Positions 35,010-43,167 of a stretch of 64,000 nucleotides of DNA are shown here, in pieces. The translations under genes were made by a program, and so were the position numbers. Below the pieces are notes generated by a model. The model had not been told where the DNA came from. It saw only the letters and a program-made list of their open reading frames with translations, and made no database searches. This DNA is from Tropicimonas sp. IMCC34011 (GTDB lineage Bacteria > Pseudomonadota > Alphaproteobacteria > Rhodobacterales > Rhodobacteraceae): the NCBI RefSeq assembly GCF_003390865.1, contig NZ_QMEJ01000004.1, forward strand, positions 248,001 through 312,000, read 5' to 3'. Position 1 is the stretch's first letter, and each line of letters opens with the position of its first letter.

Positions 35010-35429
35010 TCATACAGCGCTGCTTGCGATTCGATTTGACTCGAGAACTCGCCGCAATTCATTCGGCAGCAACGGTTTTGACAGCATTGCCAGCGGGCGG
35101 ATCAGAGCCGCTTCCGCTTCCGTCATCTCATGCAAGCTTCCGCTTACAATGACGGATGGCACCCGCATTTCGTTTCGCAGCACCAATGCAGCGTCCTGTC
35201 CGCGACTCCCATCGGCAAGCTTCAGATCAACCAATGCAAGGTCCGGAAACGTCTTGCGCGACATCTCGACTGCTTTGCTCGCTGTGGCGGCAATTCCGAC
35301 GACGACATGGCCCATCTCCAGAATCTGAGCTTCAAGGTCGAGCGCGATAAAGGCATTATCTTCAACGATAAGCACTTTCAGGACCGCTGGCTCCTCATTC
35401 GGGAAATATGATCCGTGTTCGCCAGCCAT
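35010..35429 (-). CDS. Receiver-domain response regulator
   Basis: This is a stand-alone CheY-like receiver of 139 residues (LKVLIVEDNAFIALDLEAQI; phosphoacceptor Asp in LALVDLKLADGSRG; switch VPSVIVSGSLHE; Lys in MLSKPLLPNEL). The ATG at 35429 has a GAGGAAGG ribosome-binding site 8 bases ahead and overlaps the kinase gene's 3' end by 35 bases. It is co-transcribed with that kinase and is its likely partner. Receivers of this type paired with HisKA_2 kinases often act in stress or light responses. Confidence 0.88.
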   Translation of the reverse strand: MAGEHGSYFPNEEPAVLKVLIVEDNAFIALDLEAQILEMGHVVVGIAATASKAVEMSRKTFPDLALVDLKLADGSRGQDAALVLRNEMRVPSVIVSGSLHEMTEAEAALIRPLAMLSKPLLPNELRRVLESNRIASSAV

Positions 35430-36822
35430 TCGTCTTACCTTCCTCGATCGAGCCCCCCAACTGCGAGGCCATGCCCGCAATCAGGCGCTGTCCCAGACCT
35501 GACGATGCACTGGTGTCCCTTGAACGGCTGGCACTCTGGCCTGTTCCGTCATCTGATACTTCGAGAGCGATCATGGCGTCGCCGTCTCGCTTCACGCTCA
35601 CCAGTACGGTGCCCTCGCCCTCCCAGCAGGCATGCTTGAACGAGTTGGTGACCAACTCATTCACCGCGAGTGACAGCGTCACCGCCTGGTCGCTTCGCAA
35701 CCGGATCGGCTCCACATCGAGCGAGATCTGCACGTCTTGTTCGTCGCTCGACAAGGAACCTTGAAGATGCTCGCTCAATCGCTCCAGATACCGATCGATC
35801 TGCACCGTGGCGACATCCGCGTCCTGATAGAGCGAAGCATGTATTGCCGCGACAGCGTTCACCCGTGCCGTTGCCGCTTTGAGTGAAAGTCGCGCCTCGG
35901 GGTTCTTTGCCCCTGAAGCTTCAAGGTTCAGGATACTGGTCACCATCTGGAGTGAATTCTTCACCCGGTGGTTCACCTCTGCGATCAGCAAGTCACGGGC
36001 TTCGAGGGCGTCACGCAGGTTCGCCTCGTTCTCACGGATGGCGGTGACATCGAGTACGATGCCAACAATCCGCACGCTTCGCGTCTCGGGATCGCGGACC
36101 GACTCTCCTCGTCCGATCAACCAACGTATGGCCCCATCGGGCAGAACGACACGGAAGTCGAGCTGGAGATCGGCTCCGATCGTACGGGAGACCCGTTCCA
36201 GCTCGCTGAGCGCCAGTTCGAAATCATCAGCGCGCAAACGGTCATAAAAGGGTTGGACGGCAGGGCCGGTCTCGTTCGGCTCGAAGCCGAACAGTGCATC
36301 GATCTGAGGGGACCGGAGCAGGGTGCCGGCTTGGGGATCGAACTCGAAATAGCTCAGGTCAGCACCGCGCATCGCAGCCCTGCGCTTGGCGGCTTCGGCA
36401 CGGTCTCCAAGAACGCTCCGAGTGACATCCTCGGCGGTATGGATCACATGAGTGACCCGACGTGGCGCGTCCGGGTCAGCGAAGATGGGAGAGTTCAGGA
36501 TGCGCCAGTATCGGGTCCCGTAGTGGCCATCGGCTTCCAGCACGTCGTGCTGCCGCAGCGGCATTTCCTGTGCCTCGCCCGTGGCGACCACCGCGTCCGC
36601 CGACGCTTGCAGTTCTGCTTCCGCATCGGCCTCGGGATCGTCGGGATTGGCGGGAAAGGCTTCGAAAACACGCCGGCCGACGAGCTCCGCGGCCTGCCGA
36701 TCAAGCAGCGCGCAGTAGAGCTTGTTCGCCGCCACGATCCGCAGGTCCGGCGTGAATACCAGCTGTGCCGTCGGTGCGTCGTTGAAAATCACACCAGGAT
36801 CGATGCGGCTGGCGTCATGCAT
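35395..36822 (-). CDS. PAS-PAS HisKA_2-type sensor histidine kinase
   Basis: This is a soluble kinase of 475 residues. An N-terminal PAS domain (about 10-135; VFTPDLRIVAANKLYCALL) and a second PAS (about 150-270; RWLIGRGESVRDPETRSVRI) are followed by a HisKA_2 dimerisation box with the phospho-His (AEVNHRVKNSLQMVTSIL) and an ATPase domain (LAVNELVTNSFKHACWEGEG; DDGTG; SGLGQRLI). No membrane segments are seen, so the signal is cytoplasmic. It overlaps the receiver gene and is divergent from another kinase of the same class (224-base gap). Confidence 0.92.
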   Translation of the reverse strand: MHDASRIDPGVIFNDAPTAQLVFTPDLRIVAANKLYCALLDRQAAELVGRRVFEAFPANPDDPEADAEAELQASADAVVATGEAQEMPLRQHDVLEADGHYGTRYWRILNSPIFADPDAPRRVTHVIHTAEDVTRSVLGDRAEAAKRRAAMRGADLSYFEFDPQAGTLLRSPQIDALFGFEPNETGPAVQPFYDRLRADDFELALSELERVSRTIGADLQLDFRVVLPDGAIRWLIGRGESVRDPETRSVRIVGIVLDVTAIRENEANLRDALEARDLLIAEVNHRVKNSLQMVTSILNLEASGAKNPEARLSLKAATARVNAVAAIHASLYQDADVATVQIDRYLERLSEHLQGSLSSDEQDVQISLDVEPIRLRSDQAVTLSLAVNELVTNSFKHACWEGEGTVLVSVKRDGDAMIALEVSDDGTGQSASRSRDTSASSGLGQRLIAGMASQLGGSIEEGKTNGWRTRIIFPE

Positions 36823-36923
36823 GGCGCATTCCTTCAGGCACGTTTCAGATCAAGTGCGGGCTACTCGCGTCGCTTGGCACATCCGTTCGCCAACGAGGTA
36901 TGGTATCTTTACGCCCGGCGAAG

Positions 36924-36938
36924 GTGGCCAGTGGCCAC
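36924..36938. promoter_or_regulatory. 15-bp palindrome in the divergent kinase intergenic region
   Basis: GTGGCCA-G-TGGCCAC is a perfect inverted repeat of two 7-bp arms around one base, in the 224-base gap between the two divergent kinase genes. Its symmetry and position suggest a regulator-binding site, but no matching regulator can be named. Confidence 0.4.
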
Positions 36939-37046
36939 TCTGCCAGCTTCCCGGTTTGAAACCCGGCCATCGACCTGTATCGTCGTTTGAGTTCGGGCAC
37001 CATGATCGGATTCGCCTGGTAAGGGGGGGCCGCCATCAACGTCGCC

Positions 37047-38423
37047 ATGCTACAGCAGATCGACCCTGCCGAAATTGTTGCCAGCTTGCGGGAAAGCCTT
37101 TTGGTGCTGACCGAGGATCTGGTCGTCGAATACGCCAACGACCGTTTTCTCCGAACGTTCGACGTCGACGCGGACAAGACCATCGGGTGCCGGCTCGCCT
37201 CACTCGGAGACGGACAGTGGAGTATCCCTGCTCTGCTCGAAGAGCTCGGAAAGATCCTGTCCGGCGGCGACGAGGTCGAGGACTTCGAGGTCGATCACGT
37301 GTTCGAACGGATCGGACGCAGGGTCATGCGGCTGAACGCGCGCAAGACCGTTCGGCCCGGCAACGGCTCCCGGCGCATCCTGCTTGCCATCGAGGATGTG
37401 ACCGCGGAACGCGACGCGGCAACGGCGCTCGAACGCGAGCGTCTTCTTTCGGTTGGTATCGTCGAGACACTTCGCGAGCCGCTTCTCGTACTGGACGAGC
37501 GGCTCACCGTCGTCTCGGCAAGCCGGTCCTTCTACGCGACGTTTCAGGTCGACCCCGGCGCAACCGTTGGTCGCCGGCTGGACGATCTGGGCAACGGGCA
37601 GTGGGCGATCCCGGAGTTGCTCACGCTACTGACCGACATTGTTCCGAGAAATACAGTCGTCGATGACTTCGAGGTGCGGCATACCTTCCCCGAAATCGGC
37701 GAAAGGGCCCTTCTGCTCAACGCCCGCAAGGTTTTCCGCGAGGGCAACCACACTCACATGCTCCTTCTGGCGATGCAGGATGTGACCGAGGCGCGTCGAT
37801 TGCAGAAGGAACGGGAGGCCGCGCTCGACCATGCCGACAGGCTTCTGGAGGAACTGAACCATCGTGTGATGAACAGCCTTTCGATGATTGGCAGCATCAT
37901 AGCACTGGAAGGCCGCACTCTGAGCGATGCGGCTTGCAAGGCGGCATTTGCGCGGATGCGGGCCAGGATCGACGCCATTGCCAGTCTCTATCGCAGCCTC
38001 ACGCAGACCAGTTCCGTCGATACGGTAACAGCCGGGTCCTATCTGACGGCACTCGTCGAGAATGTCGTCGCATCCTCCCAACAGGCTGACACACTTGCAG
38101 TGGAGTTCGACATCTCGGACGTACGCCTATCAACCCGGATCGCCGTACCGCTCGGACTGATCGTGAACGAACTGGTCACGAACAGCCTGAAATACGCCTA
38201 TCAGGGAAGATCGGGCGGGCGACTGGGCCTGAGCCTGGCCATCGAAGATCAGACAATGGCGGTATCTGTCTGGGATGACGGCCCGGGAATTGATCCAAAT
38301 GCGCGAGTGGATTCCGGATTGGGTCAGAAGTTGACTGATGCCTTCACCACGCAACTCAATGGAAGAATCGACGTCGACAGCGGAGCGGCCGGCACGCGAC
38401 ACACATTGGTCATGCCTCTGTAG
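37047..38423 (+). CDS. Tandem-PAS HisKA_2-type sensor histidine kinase
   Basis: This soluble kinase has 458 residues. Two very similar PAS-type domains (about 1-115 and 130-250) share the block LGxGQWxIPELL/ALL and a DFEVxHxFxxIGxR segment, so they arose by tandem duplication. A HisKA_2 box follows (LEELNHRVMNSLSMIGSII, phospho-His near 280) and then the ATPase domain (LIVNELVTNSLKYAYQGRSG; DDGPGIDP; DSGLGQKLTDAF). The start at 37047 is the first ATG in frame; upstream AAGGGGGGG could be its ribosome-binding site but is far away. It is divergent from the neighbouring kinase and ends near the left boundary of the defence island. Confidence 0.9.
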   Translation: MLQQIDPAEIVASLRESLLVLTEDLVVEYANDRFLRTFDVDADKTIGCRLASLGDGQWSIPALLEELGKILSGGDEVEDFEVDHVFERIGRRVMRLNARKTVRPGNGSRRILLAIEDVTAERDAATALERERLLSVGIVETLREPLLVLDERLTVVSASRSFYATFQVDPGATVGRRLDDLGNGQWAIPELLTLLTDIVPRNTVVDDFEVRHTFPEIGERALLLNARKVFREGNHTHMLLLAMQDVTEARRLQKEREAALDHADRLLEELNHRVMNSLSMIGSIIALEGRTLSDAACKAAFARMRARIDAIASLYRSLTQTSSVDTVTAGSYLTALVENVVASSQQADTLAVEFDISDVRLSTRIAVPLGLIVNELVTNSLKYAYQGRSGGRLGLSLAIEDQTMAVSVWDDGPGIDPNARVDSGLGQKLTDAFTTQLNGRIDVDSGAAGTRHTLVMPL

Positions 38424-38764
38424 AGACGCTGACGAAGATACACTCCGGCTTGAGTTTGAGGACAAACCTCTGCTTTCAGCAATCACCACCGTCGATCTCT
38501 CACCCGCGCCGGACGTCTTCTCTCCGACCGTTCTGAGGCTTGCTGTGGCAGCTTAGACAAGAACGTGGGTGTCATCACTCCGAGCAGAAGACTTCAGAGA
38601 AAGCGCCGGTAGTGACGCCGAATGGCTCGATGGTGCACCGCCGTTGCGGGGCAATGGTCTCTTCGCACCGCCATGCATCTCGCGAGCCGAGACAAACCAA
38701 GGTTCCGCAATCCGTGCACGCGCCCAAGACGCATCGCGGCGTCCCGGGTACGGGATAAGAGCCA

Positions 38765-38891
38765 ACCCATTCAAAATACAAGATGTATCCAGATGGTCAG
38801 CGGCGACGGCGCAAAAAGCTATCCGCGCGCCTACATCGCCTGTAGGGGCGCGCGTAGTGCTTCGCTACGCCCCTTGAGATTTGAATGGGTT
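38765..38891. repeat. Palindromic element: 12-bp terminal inverted repeats around a GC-rich hairpin
   Basis: AACCCATTCAAA (38765-38776) and TTTGAATGGGTT (38880-38891) form a perfect 12-bp inverted repeat. Between them, GCGCGCCTACA and TGTAGGGGCGCGC (38825-38853) form a hairpin, followed by a second small stem (GTAGTGCTTCGCTAC). The unit is 127 bp and non-coding, like a small MITE or dispersed palindromic element. No coding capacity is supported. Confidence 0.55.
38824..38841 (+). repeat. 18-bp direct repeat, left copy
   Basis: CGCGCGCCTACATCGCCT occurs here and again, identically and in the same orientation, at 63967-63984. The two copies bracket the whole defence/mobility island (25.1 kb apart). 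It may be an attachment-type or target-site repeat, or part of a dispersed repeat family, since the left copy is embedded in a palindromic element. Confidence 0.6.
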
Positions 38892-39307
38892 AGACCATCC
38901 TTTGCGCACAAAGGATTTCGCGGACTACGCACAAAGGTTTTCGCCGTCAGGTTTCAGCACGCACCGGCTCCCATAGTGGCTCTCCATCCCTACATTTTAG
39001 TCCTTTCACAGCGAGCATGGAAGCCCAGTACGCCTCGCGGCAGCTTCCCGGTCTTCATGAGAAATGGCAGGAGACACTCCGGGCCTGCATGCATTGGCTG
39101 AGCGGGATCCTCCCGGCGCTCGTCGCGCGTGCGCGCTTGTATCCGCATCCACCACGGCAATCTGGGTTAAGGCGGGCGGTGCGCGGTCATTCACTGTATC
39201 CGCATCCCCCGCGTCAGCCTCCCGGCTGACTTGGCGGACATGGAGACCTAAGGCATGTGCAGAAGCTACAAGTGTCTTCGCTGAACTGCGCATGCAGCAT
39301 CTTGGCC
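38892..39307. other. Non-coding island border with short direct repeats
   Basis: The whole stretch 38,424-39,307 lacks a supportable gene. Two imperfect 20-mers sharing CGCACAAAGG(A/T)TTTCGC lie at 38904-38923 and 38927-38946. Two imperfect 19-mers sharing TGTATCCGCATCC lie at 39138-39156 and 39195-39213. Spaced repeats of about 20 bp like these resemble transposase-binding arrays in Tn7/Tn5053-type element ends, but no clear TGT...ACA terminus was found. Confidence 0.35.
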
Positions 39308-41665
39308 CTAGCTCGCACCGTAGATGTCCATAAGAAGATCCGGATTTGTCCCTTGGCCGAGCAATTCCTCCTTGAGATCCCGTAGAATCGGCAAGATCTT
39401 GTCGCGTCGCCGCTGGAGGTTGGCACTCGGTTTACGGCGGCCAATAAGATCAACTTCGACTTTCTCGATGATCGCCAGGAAATCTTCGGCCAGGGGATCA
39501 ATGCCAGACACCAGGGCCGTGGGGTCCTTGAGGCGCCACCTGAGAAGACCCGCGAGCAGAAAGGGCGCGTAGTTGAACATGGTGTATTCTTCACCGATGT
39601 TGCGCTTGAAATCCGCCAGTGTGCGGCTTGCCAATCTGTCCACGTCCTCACGAGACAGGAGCATCGGCGCCATGTCCGACCGCGACAGCAGAAAGGCCAT
39701 GCACGCGCTTTGTCGGTTCCACACCCAGTTCTCGACGTCCGAGGACAGAAGCATCTGCACGACGCGCTCGACGGCCTCTTCATCGCGAAGGATCCGTCCC
39801 AGCCCCTGGTAGACGAGGACCCAGCTCATCTGGTGGCGCACGAAGGGGTGGGCTCGCCCACGCGTCTCGATGCACTCTGTCAGCCATTTGACCACGTCGG
39901 TCGGACAGCGCCGGAACTGCCAGGTCAGGAACTTCAAGGCCGCGTTGTCCTCGGTCCCTTGGCCCGTTTTGCCGGCGAGGCGTCTGCGTGTAACGGCCAG
40001 CGCCTTGTCCGTCAGGATATCGAGTCGCTCAATTTCCTCCCGGCCGATCTCGGCGGGAAGATCTCCATCGCTGGAGATGCAGTATTGCCCGAACGGCCGT
40101 TGCGACAGCTTCGCCGCGAGCGTTTCCCAATCGGGGTTGATGCGGAAGGGTTCCGATTGGAGGAGACTGAGCAGCCCATCGGCGCGAGCGGTGTCTTCCC
40201 ATGCGGGCATCCCGCAGGGAAGAACCAAGCGCTGCGGGATTGAGACATGGTGCTGTTGGCTTTCGATGATCTCATCCCAAGATCGGGCATCTTCTTGTGC
40301 ATCGTCCCAGTCGACCGTGAAGCTCCGACCCAATATTGGCGCTTCCATCAGGATCCTTGCCCGACCGGCCGCCGGCTTCTGCTCGACCCAGAGCGACACG
40401 GCCGCCTGTTCCTTCAGCGGCGTGCCGATCGCGATGGTCGCCTTTCGCGGTGGTGGTGAAGCTTCCTTCCGAAGATACACGGAGACATTCTCCTGCCCCG
40501 CCGGTATCGCCAGCGTTGCCGGGTTAGGGCTCCGATAAGTGCGGCCGGCTTCAAGCGTCTCTTCCGGTCTAATAAGGTCGAAATTCGCCGCGCCATCAGC
40601 CCCGTAGACAATGGTGGACAGCCTGGGCAAGAAGTCGAAAAAGATCGGCGCCCCGTTCCCGGCCCTATGCGCCGCAAGCAAGGCGCCGTGTGCCACGGCC
40701 GGTGCCGGCAGCACGCTAACGGAAACGGGCGACGAGCTCCCGAGACTTGCGGCGATGCGGTCCTTGAGAGCCCCTTCGGTCAGCGTCTCCAGAAGCACCA
40801 CGTCGCAGCCCTGCAGGTCGAGAACCTCGTTGAATTCCGTCACCTTGTCGGCAGCTTGGTATCCGCTTAAATCGAGGAGCTCCCAGTCCCCGTTCTGGAC
40901 CCGAACCATCTCGGGCGGACAAGTGAGTCCCAAGGCCATCTTTCCGACTGAACGTGCGATGGCGCGATGGGCTGTTCTCGATGTGAGGCCGACCTGACCG
41001 ATTGCGGCCTTACGCGCGGCATGCACGAGATTTTCGTATCCGATACTCCCTGGCGTATGCGTCGCAGCCTCGCGCCTTTCCGGTGCCAGGACGCCGCGTG
41101 CCCCCCTGATGAGAAGGTGTTGAACGGCCAAGCCACGCCGGTCCTGGCAGACCACACCCAAGCGCTGTCCTTCCGCCACAAGACCATGCTCGATTGCATA
41201 GAGCGCTGCGAGAACAGGACGCCAGACAAGCAGGCCGTTCCGATACTTGCCGGCGGACAGTGCAGCGAGCAGGTGTTCCTGTGCCGTCTCGGACCCGTCG
41301 GGGCCTTCGTCGATTGACGCGATGTTGTAGGCGGCCCCCTGGGCCGATCCCGCGAAGCAGGACGCCAACTTTGTGACGTCCTCGTCCTTCATTTCGAGGA
41401 GCTCCCGGACCGAAATGCGGCGCTCTGGTGCTCCGACTTCACCCCACCCCCCACCAAGTCCGTGAGGGGCGGCGTCTGCCTGAGCGCCTCCGATCCAACG
41501 GCTTGTGCCAGCATTTCCGACATTAACAACAGAAGTGAGCGGGCCACTTGGAACGACTTCGACGGGGCCGACCTCGTCTTCCTCCCCCGGCCTTGAGCGC
41601 CAATTCCTGGCAACGAAGTCGCGCCAACCGTTTACGTCAAACCCGCAGAACTTCCTGGCTGTCAT
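39308..41665 (-). CDS. Hsp70/actin-fold-like protein of CoCoNuT-type operon
   Basis: This 785-residue protein is the last gene of the five-gene operon. The N-terminus CGFDVNGWRDFVARNW may correspond to an Hsp70 phosphate-1 loop (Asp present, Gly-Thr-Thr lost). The segment PAPAVAHGALLAAHRAGNG followed by FFDFLPRLSTIVYG resembles the Hsp70 subdomain containing the AVARGAA helix. The region TYRSPNPATLAIPAGQENVS through VSLWVEQKPAAGRARI resembles a substrate-binding beta-domain. The C-terminal about 300 residues are helical and unassigned. It starts with ATGA overlap on the McrC-like gene, so it is translationally coupled. The Hsp70 reading rests on pattern only; no phosphate-2 loop is clear. Confidence 0.6.
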   Translation of the reverse strand: MTARKFCGFDVNGWRDFVARNWRSRPGEEDEVGPVEVVPSGPLTSVVNVGNAGTSRWIGGAQADAAPHGLGGGWGEVGAPERRISVRELLEMKDEDVTKLASCFAGSAQGAAYNIASIDEGPDGSETAQEHLLAALSAGKYRNGLLVWRPVLAALYAIEHGLVAEGQRLGVVCQDRRGLAVQHLLIRGARGVLAPERREAATHTPGSIGYENLVHAARKAAIGQVGLTSRTAHRAIARSVGKMALGLTCPPEMVRVQNGDWELLDLSGYQAADKVTEFNEVLDLQGCDVVLLETLTEGALKDRIAASLGSSSPVSVSVLPAPAVAHGALLAAHRAGNGAPIFFDFLPRLSTIVYGADGAANFDLIRPEETLEAGRTYRSPNPATLAIPAGQENVSVYLRKEASPPPRKATIAIGTPLKEQAAVSLWVEQKPAAGRARILMEAPILGRSFTVDWDDAQEDARSWDEIIESQQHHVSIPQRLVLPCGMPAWEDTARADGLLSLLQSEPFRINPDWETLAAKLSQRPFGQYCISSDGDLPAEIGREEIERLDILTDKALAVTRRRLAGKTGQGTEDNAALKFLTWQFRRCPTDVVKWLTECIETRGRAHPFVRHQMSWVLVYQGLGRILRDEEAVERVVQMLLSSDVENWVWNRQSACMAFLLSRSDMAPMLLSREDVDRLASRTLADFKRNIGEEYTMFNYAPFLLAGLLRWRLKDPTALVSGIDPLAEDFLAIIEKVEVDLIGRRKPSANLQRRRDKILPILRDLKEELLGQGTNPDLLMDIYGAS

Positions 41666-43167
41666 TTCGATGTCTCGTGGATCTCGCCCTGCACGAAATC
41701 GCGCACCGCCTGAAACCCCTGCGCAAGGTCATTGCCGGAAGGTCCGAGCGCAATGGCCCTGACTGCGACCTTGCCGCGAGTAACGCTCGTGGTTTCAGGT
41801 CGGCCCCGAGCGGGAGTAATGATGAGCCCATGGCGAAGCACCTCGGTCAGGGCCAGCGGCTGCATCTGGTTCAGAAGGGATGCCGCCTCGATGACGCATT
41901 CGTCGAGCTCCAGCCGTCGCATCGCGTGGGGCGTCCAGACCGCAACGCGTCGAGGCAAATCCGTTCGACTGGGATCGGAGATCCGCAATGCCACGTGAGA
42001 TCGCGCGACGCTGAGCAGAGCTCCCGGTTTCTCGGGACGAGCCTGGACCTCCACGATCCGGTTCGTGTCGCGGAGCCAGAATACCGCGATCGGTCTATCC
42101 TGATCGAACCAACGCCCCCCTGCCGCTTCCTCGTTCCAGGATATCGGGGACTGAGCGACCAGTTCCGCTTCGTCCAGTTCATCGATGGCGAGGATGATCG
42201 CGAGGACGGCAAAATCGGTCCACGTCTCCGCCTGCCACGCCCACAGACCGTCTTCGGTCCTGCGCCGCAGCAGAAGCCGGAGCCAACAATCGTGAACCTC
42301 CCTATAGCTGCGGTCCTGCATCAGGACGTAATTGGGGGTGATGCCGGCAGGCGCGATCGCGACCCCGAGATCCGCAAGCGTTCTCGCCAGGGTCCGGCAA
42401 GATTTCCGGAATGCGTCGACCTGACCGTAGCGCGCGCTGGACTTGGCGCTTGGATGTTCCCGTATCCATTGCCGGGCCGCATCTACGGCCAGACGCGCAT
42501 AGGCATGAAGAACGCGGTTTTCCAGAGTATCAAAGTTCTCGCGTCTCACGGTCGCAAGGATCCGCTGCGAGGCCCCTGCACGCTCCGGAATGTTTCGGCC
42601 GGGTTGCCGGCTGAGCCAGACCATGGATGCGCGGTCCATCTCTTGGACGCGGTCGAGAGGCGTCAGTTCCCGGTGTCTACGCAAGACCCGTCGAACCCTT
42701 TTCTCAAGGTCCCGAAGCACGGGTTGCATTCGCCGCGCCTGCCGAACGATTTCAGCCATCCTCGGGTCGGCCTCGTCCTCGGCGCGCTTCCAAGCCTCAC
42801 GCAGGCGCTCCCACAAAATAGCTGGAACTTCGAGCGCTTCCTCCAACTCCTGGATGCGGGCGAGGACTTCGTTCATATGCTGAAGCGCGGCCGCTCCCTC
42901 TTTCTCGGCTTCCGTTACCGGGTCGTGGCCGAAGCGGGGGCGAATAGGGAAGCCTTCGCGCTCGGGTGCCACAGCACGGTCGCGCTTGGGATAGGGGACC
43001 AGCGCCAGGCCCGTGGGCGTGTTCCTCACCACGCCGCTGAGAAGCGTCGCGTATTCCAGGCCGCGCGGAGCCTGCCCCTGGAACTCGCCGAGCAGGCAAT
43101 CGTTCGGCCCGAACGCTCCGCCTTCGCCCAAGGACTTGGCTGACCACGGCCGAGTTATCAGCCGCAT
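41662..43167 (-). CDS. DUF2357/McrC-like protein (predicted PD-(D/E)XK-type nuclease partner)
   Basis: This 501-residue protein looks like the McrC-type partner of the upstream McrB-like AAA+ protein. It starts MRLITRPWSAKSL at an ATG overlapping the previous stop (TGATG). A DUF2357-type helical core is visible: ENFDTLENRVLHAYARLA, SSARYGQVDAFRKSC, PNYVLMQDRSYREVHDCWLR. The candidate nuclease core is the Asp-containing block around RPIAVFWLRD and RIVEVQARP, where E-x-Q stands in place of the usual E-x-K. Later conserved text includes RVAVWTPHAMRRLELDE. If the core is a PD-(D/E)XK fold, activity with Q instead of K is uncertain. Confidence 0.7.
   Translation of the reverse strand: MRLITRPWSAKSLGEGGAFGPNDCLLGEFQGQAPRGLEYATLLSGVVRNTPTGLALVPYPKRDRAVAPEREGFPIRPRFGHDPVTEAEKEGAAALQHMNEVLARIQELEEALEVPAILWERLREAWKRAEDEADPRMAEIVRQARRMQPVLRDLEKRVRRVLRRHRELTPLDRVQEMDRASMVWLSRQPGRNIPERAGASQRILATVRRENFDTLENRVLHAYARLAVDAARQWIREHPSAKSSARYGQVDAFRKSCRTLARTLADLGVAIAPAGITPNYVLMQDRSYREVHDCWLRLLLRRRTEDGLWAWQAETWTDFAVLAIILAIDELDEAELVAQSPISWNEEAAGGRWFDQDRPIAVFWLRDTNRIVEVQARPEKPGALLSVARSHVALRISDPSRTDLPRRVAVWTPHAMRRLELDECVIEAASLLNQMQPLALTEVLRHGLIITPARGRPETTSVTRGKVAVRAIALGPSGNDLAQGFQAVRDFVQGEIHETSK

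Noticed and set aside
38575-38781. Cys-rich 68-codon minus-strand frame (CVLGACTDCGTLVC)
   Set aside because: No ribosome-binding site or family support, and it runs into the palindromic repeat element.
38816-38880. CRISPR-like repeat possibility around the GC hairpin
   Set aside because: There is only one hairpin unit, no regular repeat-spacer pattern, and no cas genes anywhere in the window.
39006-39293. Small frames between the repeats and the Hsp70-like gene
   Set aside because: They overlap spaced direct repeats, have no homology-like features and no plausible start context.
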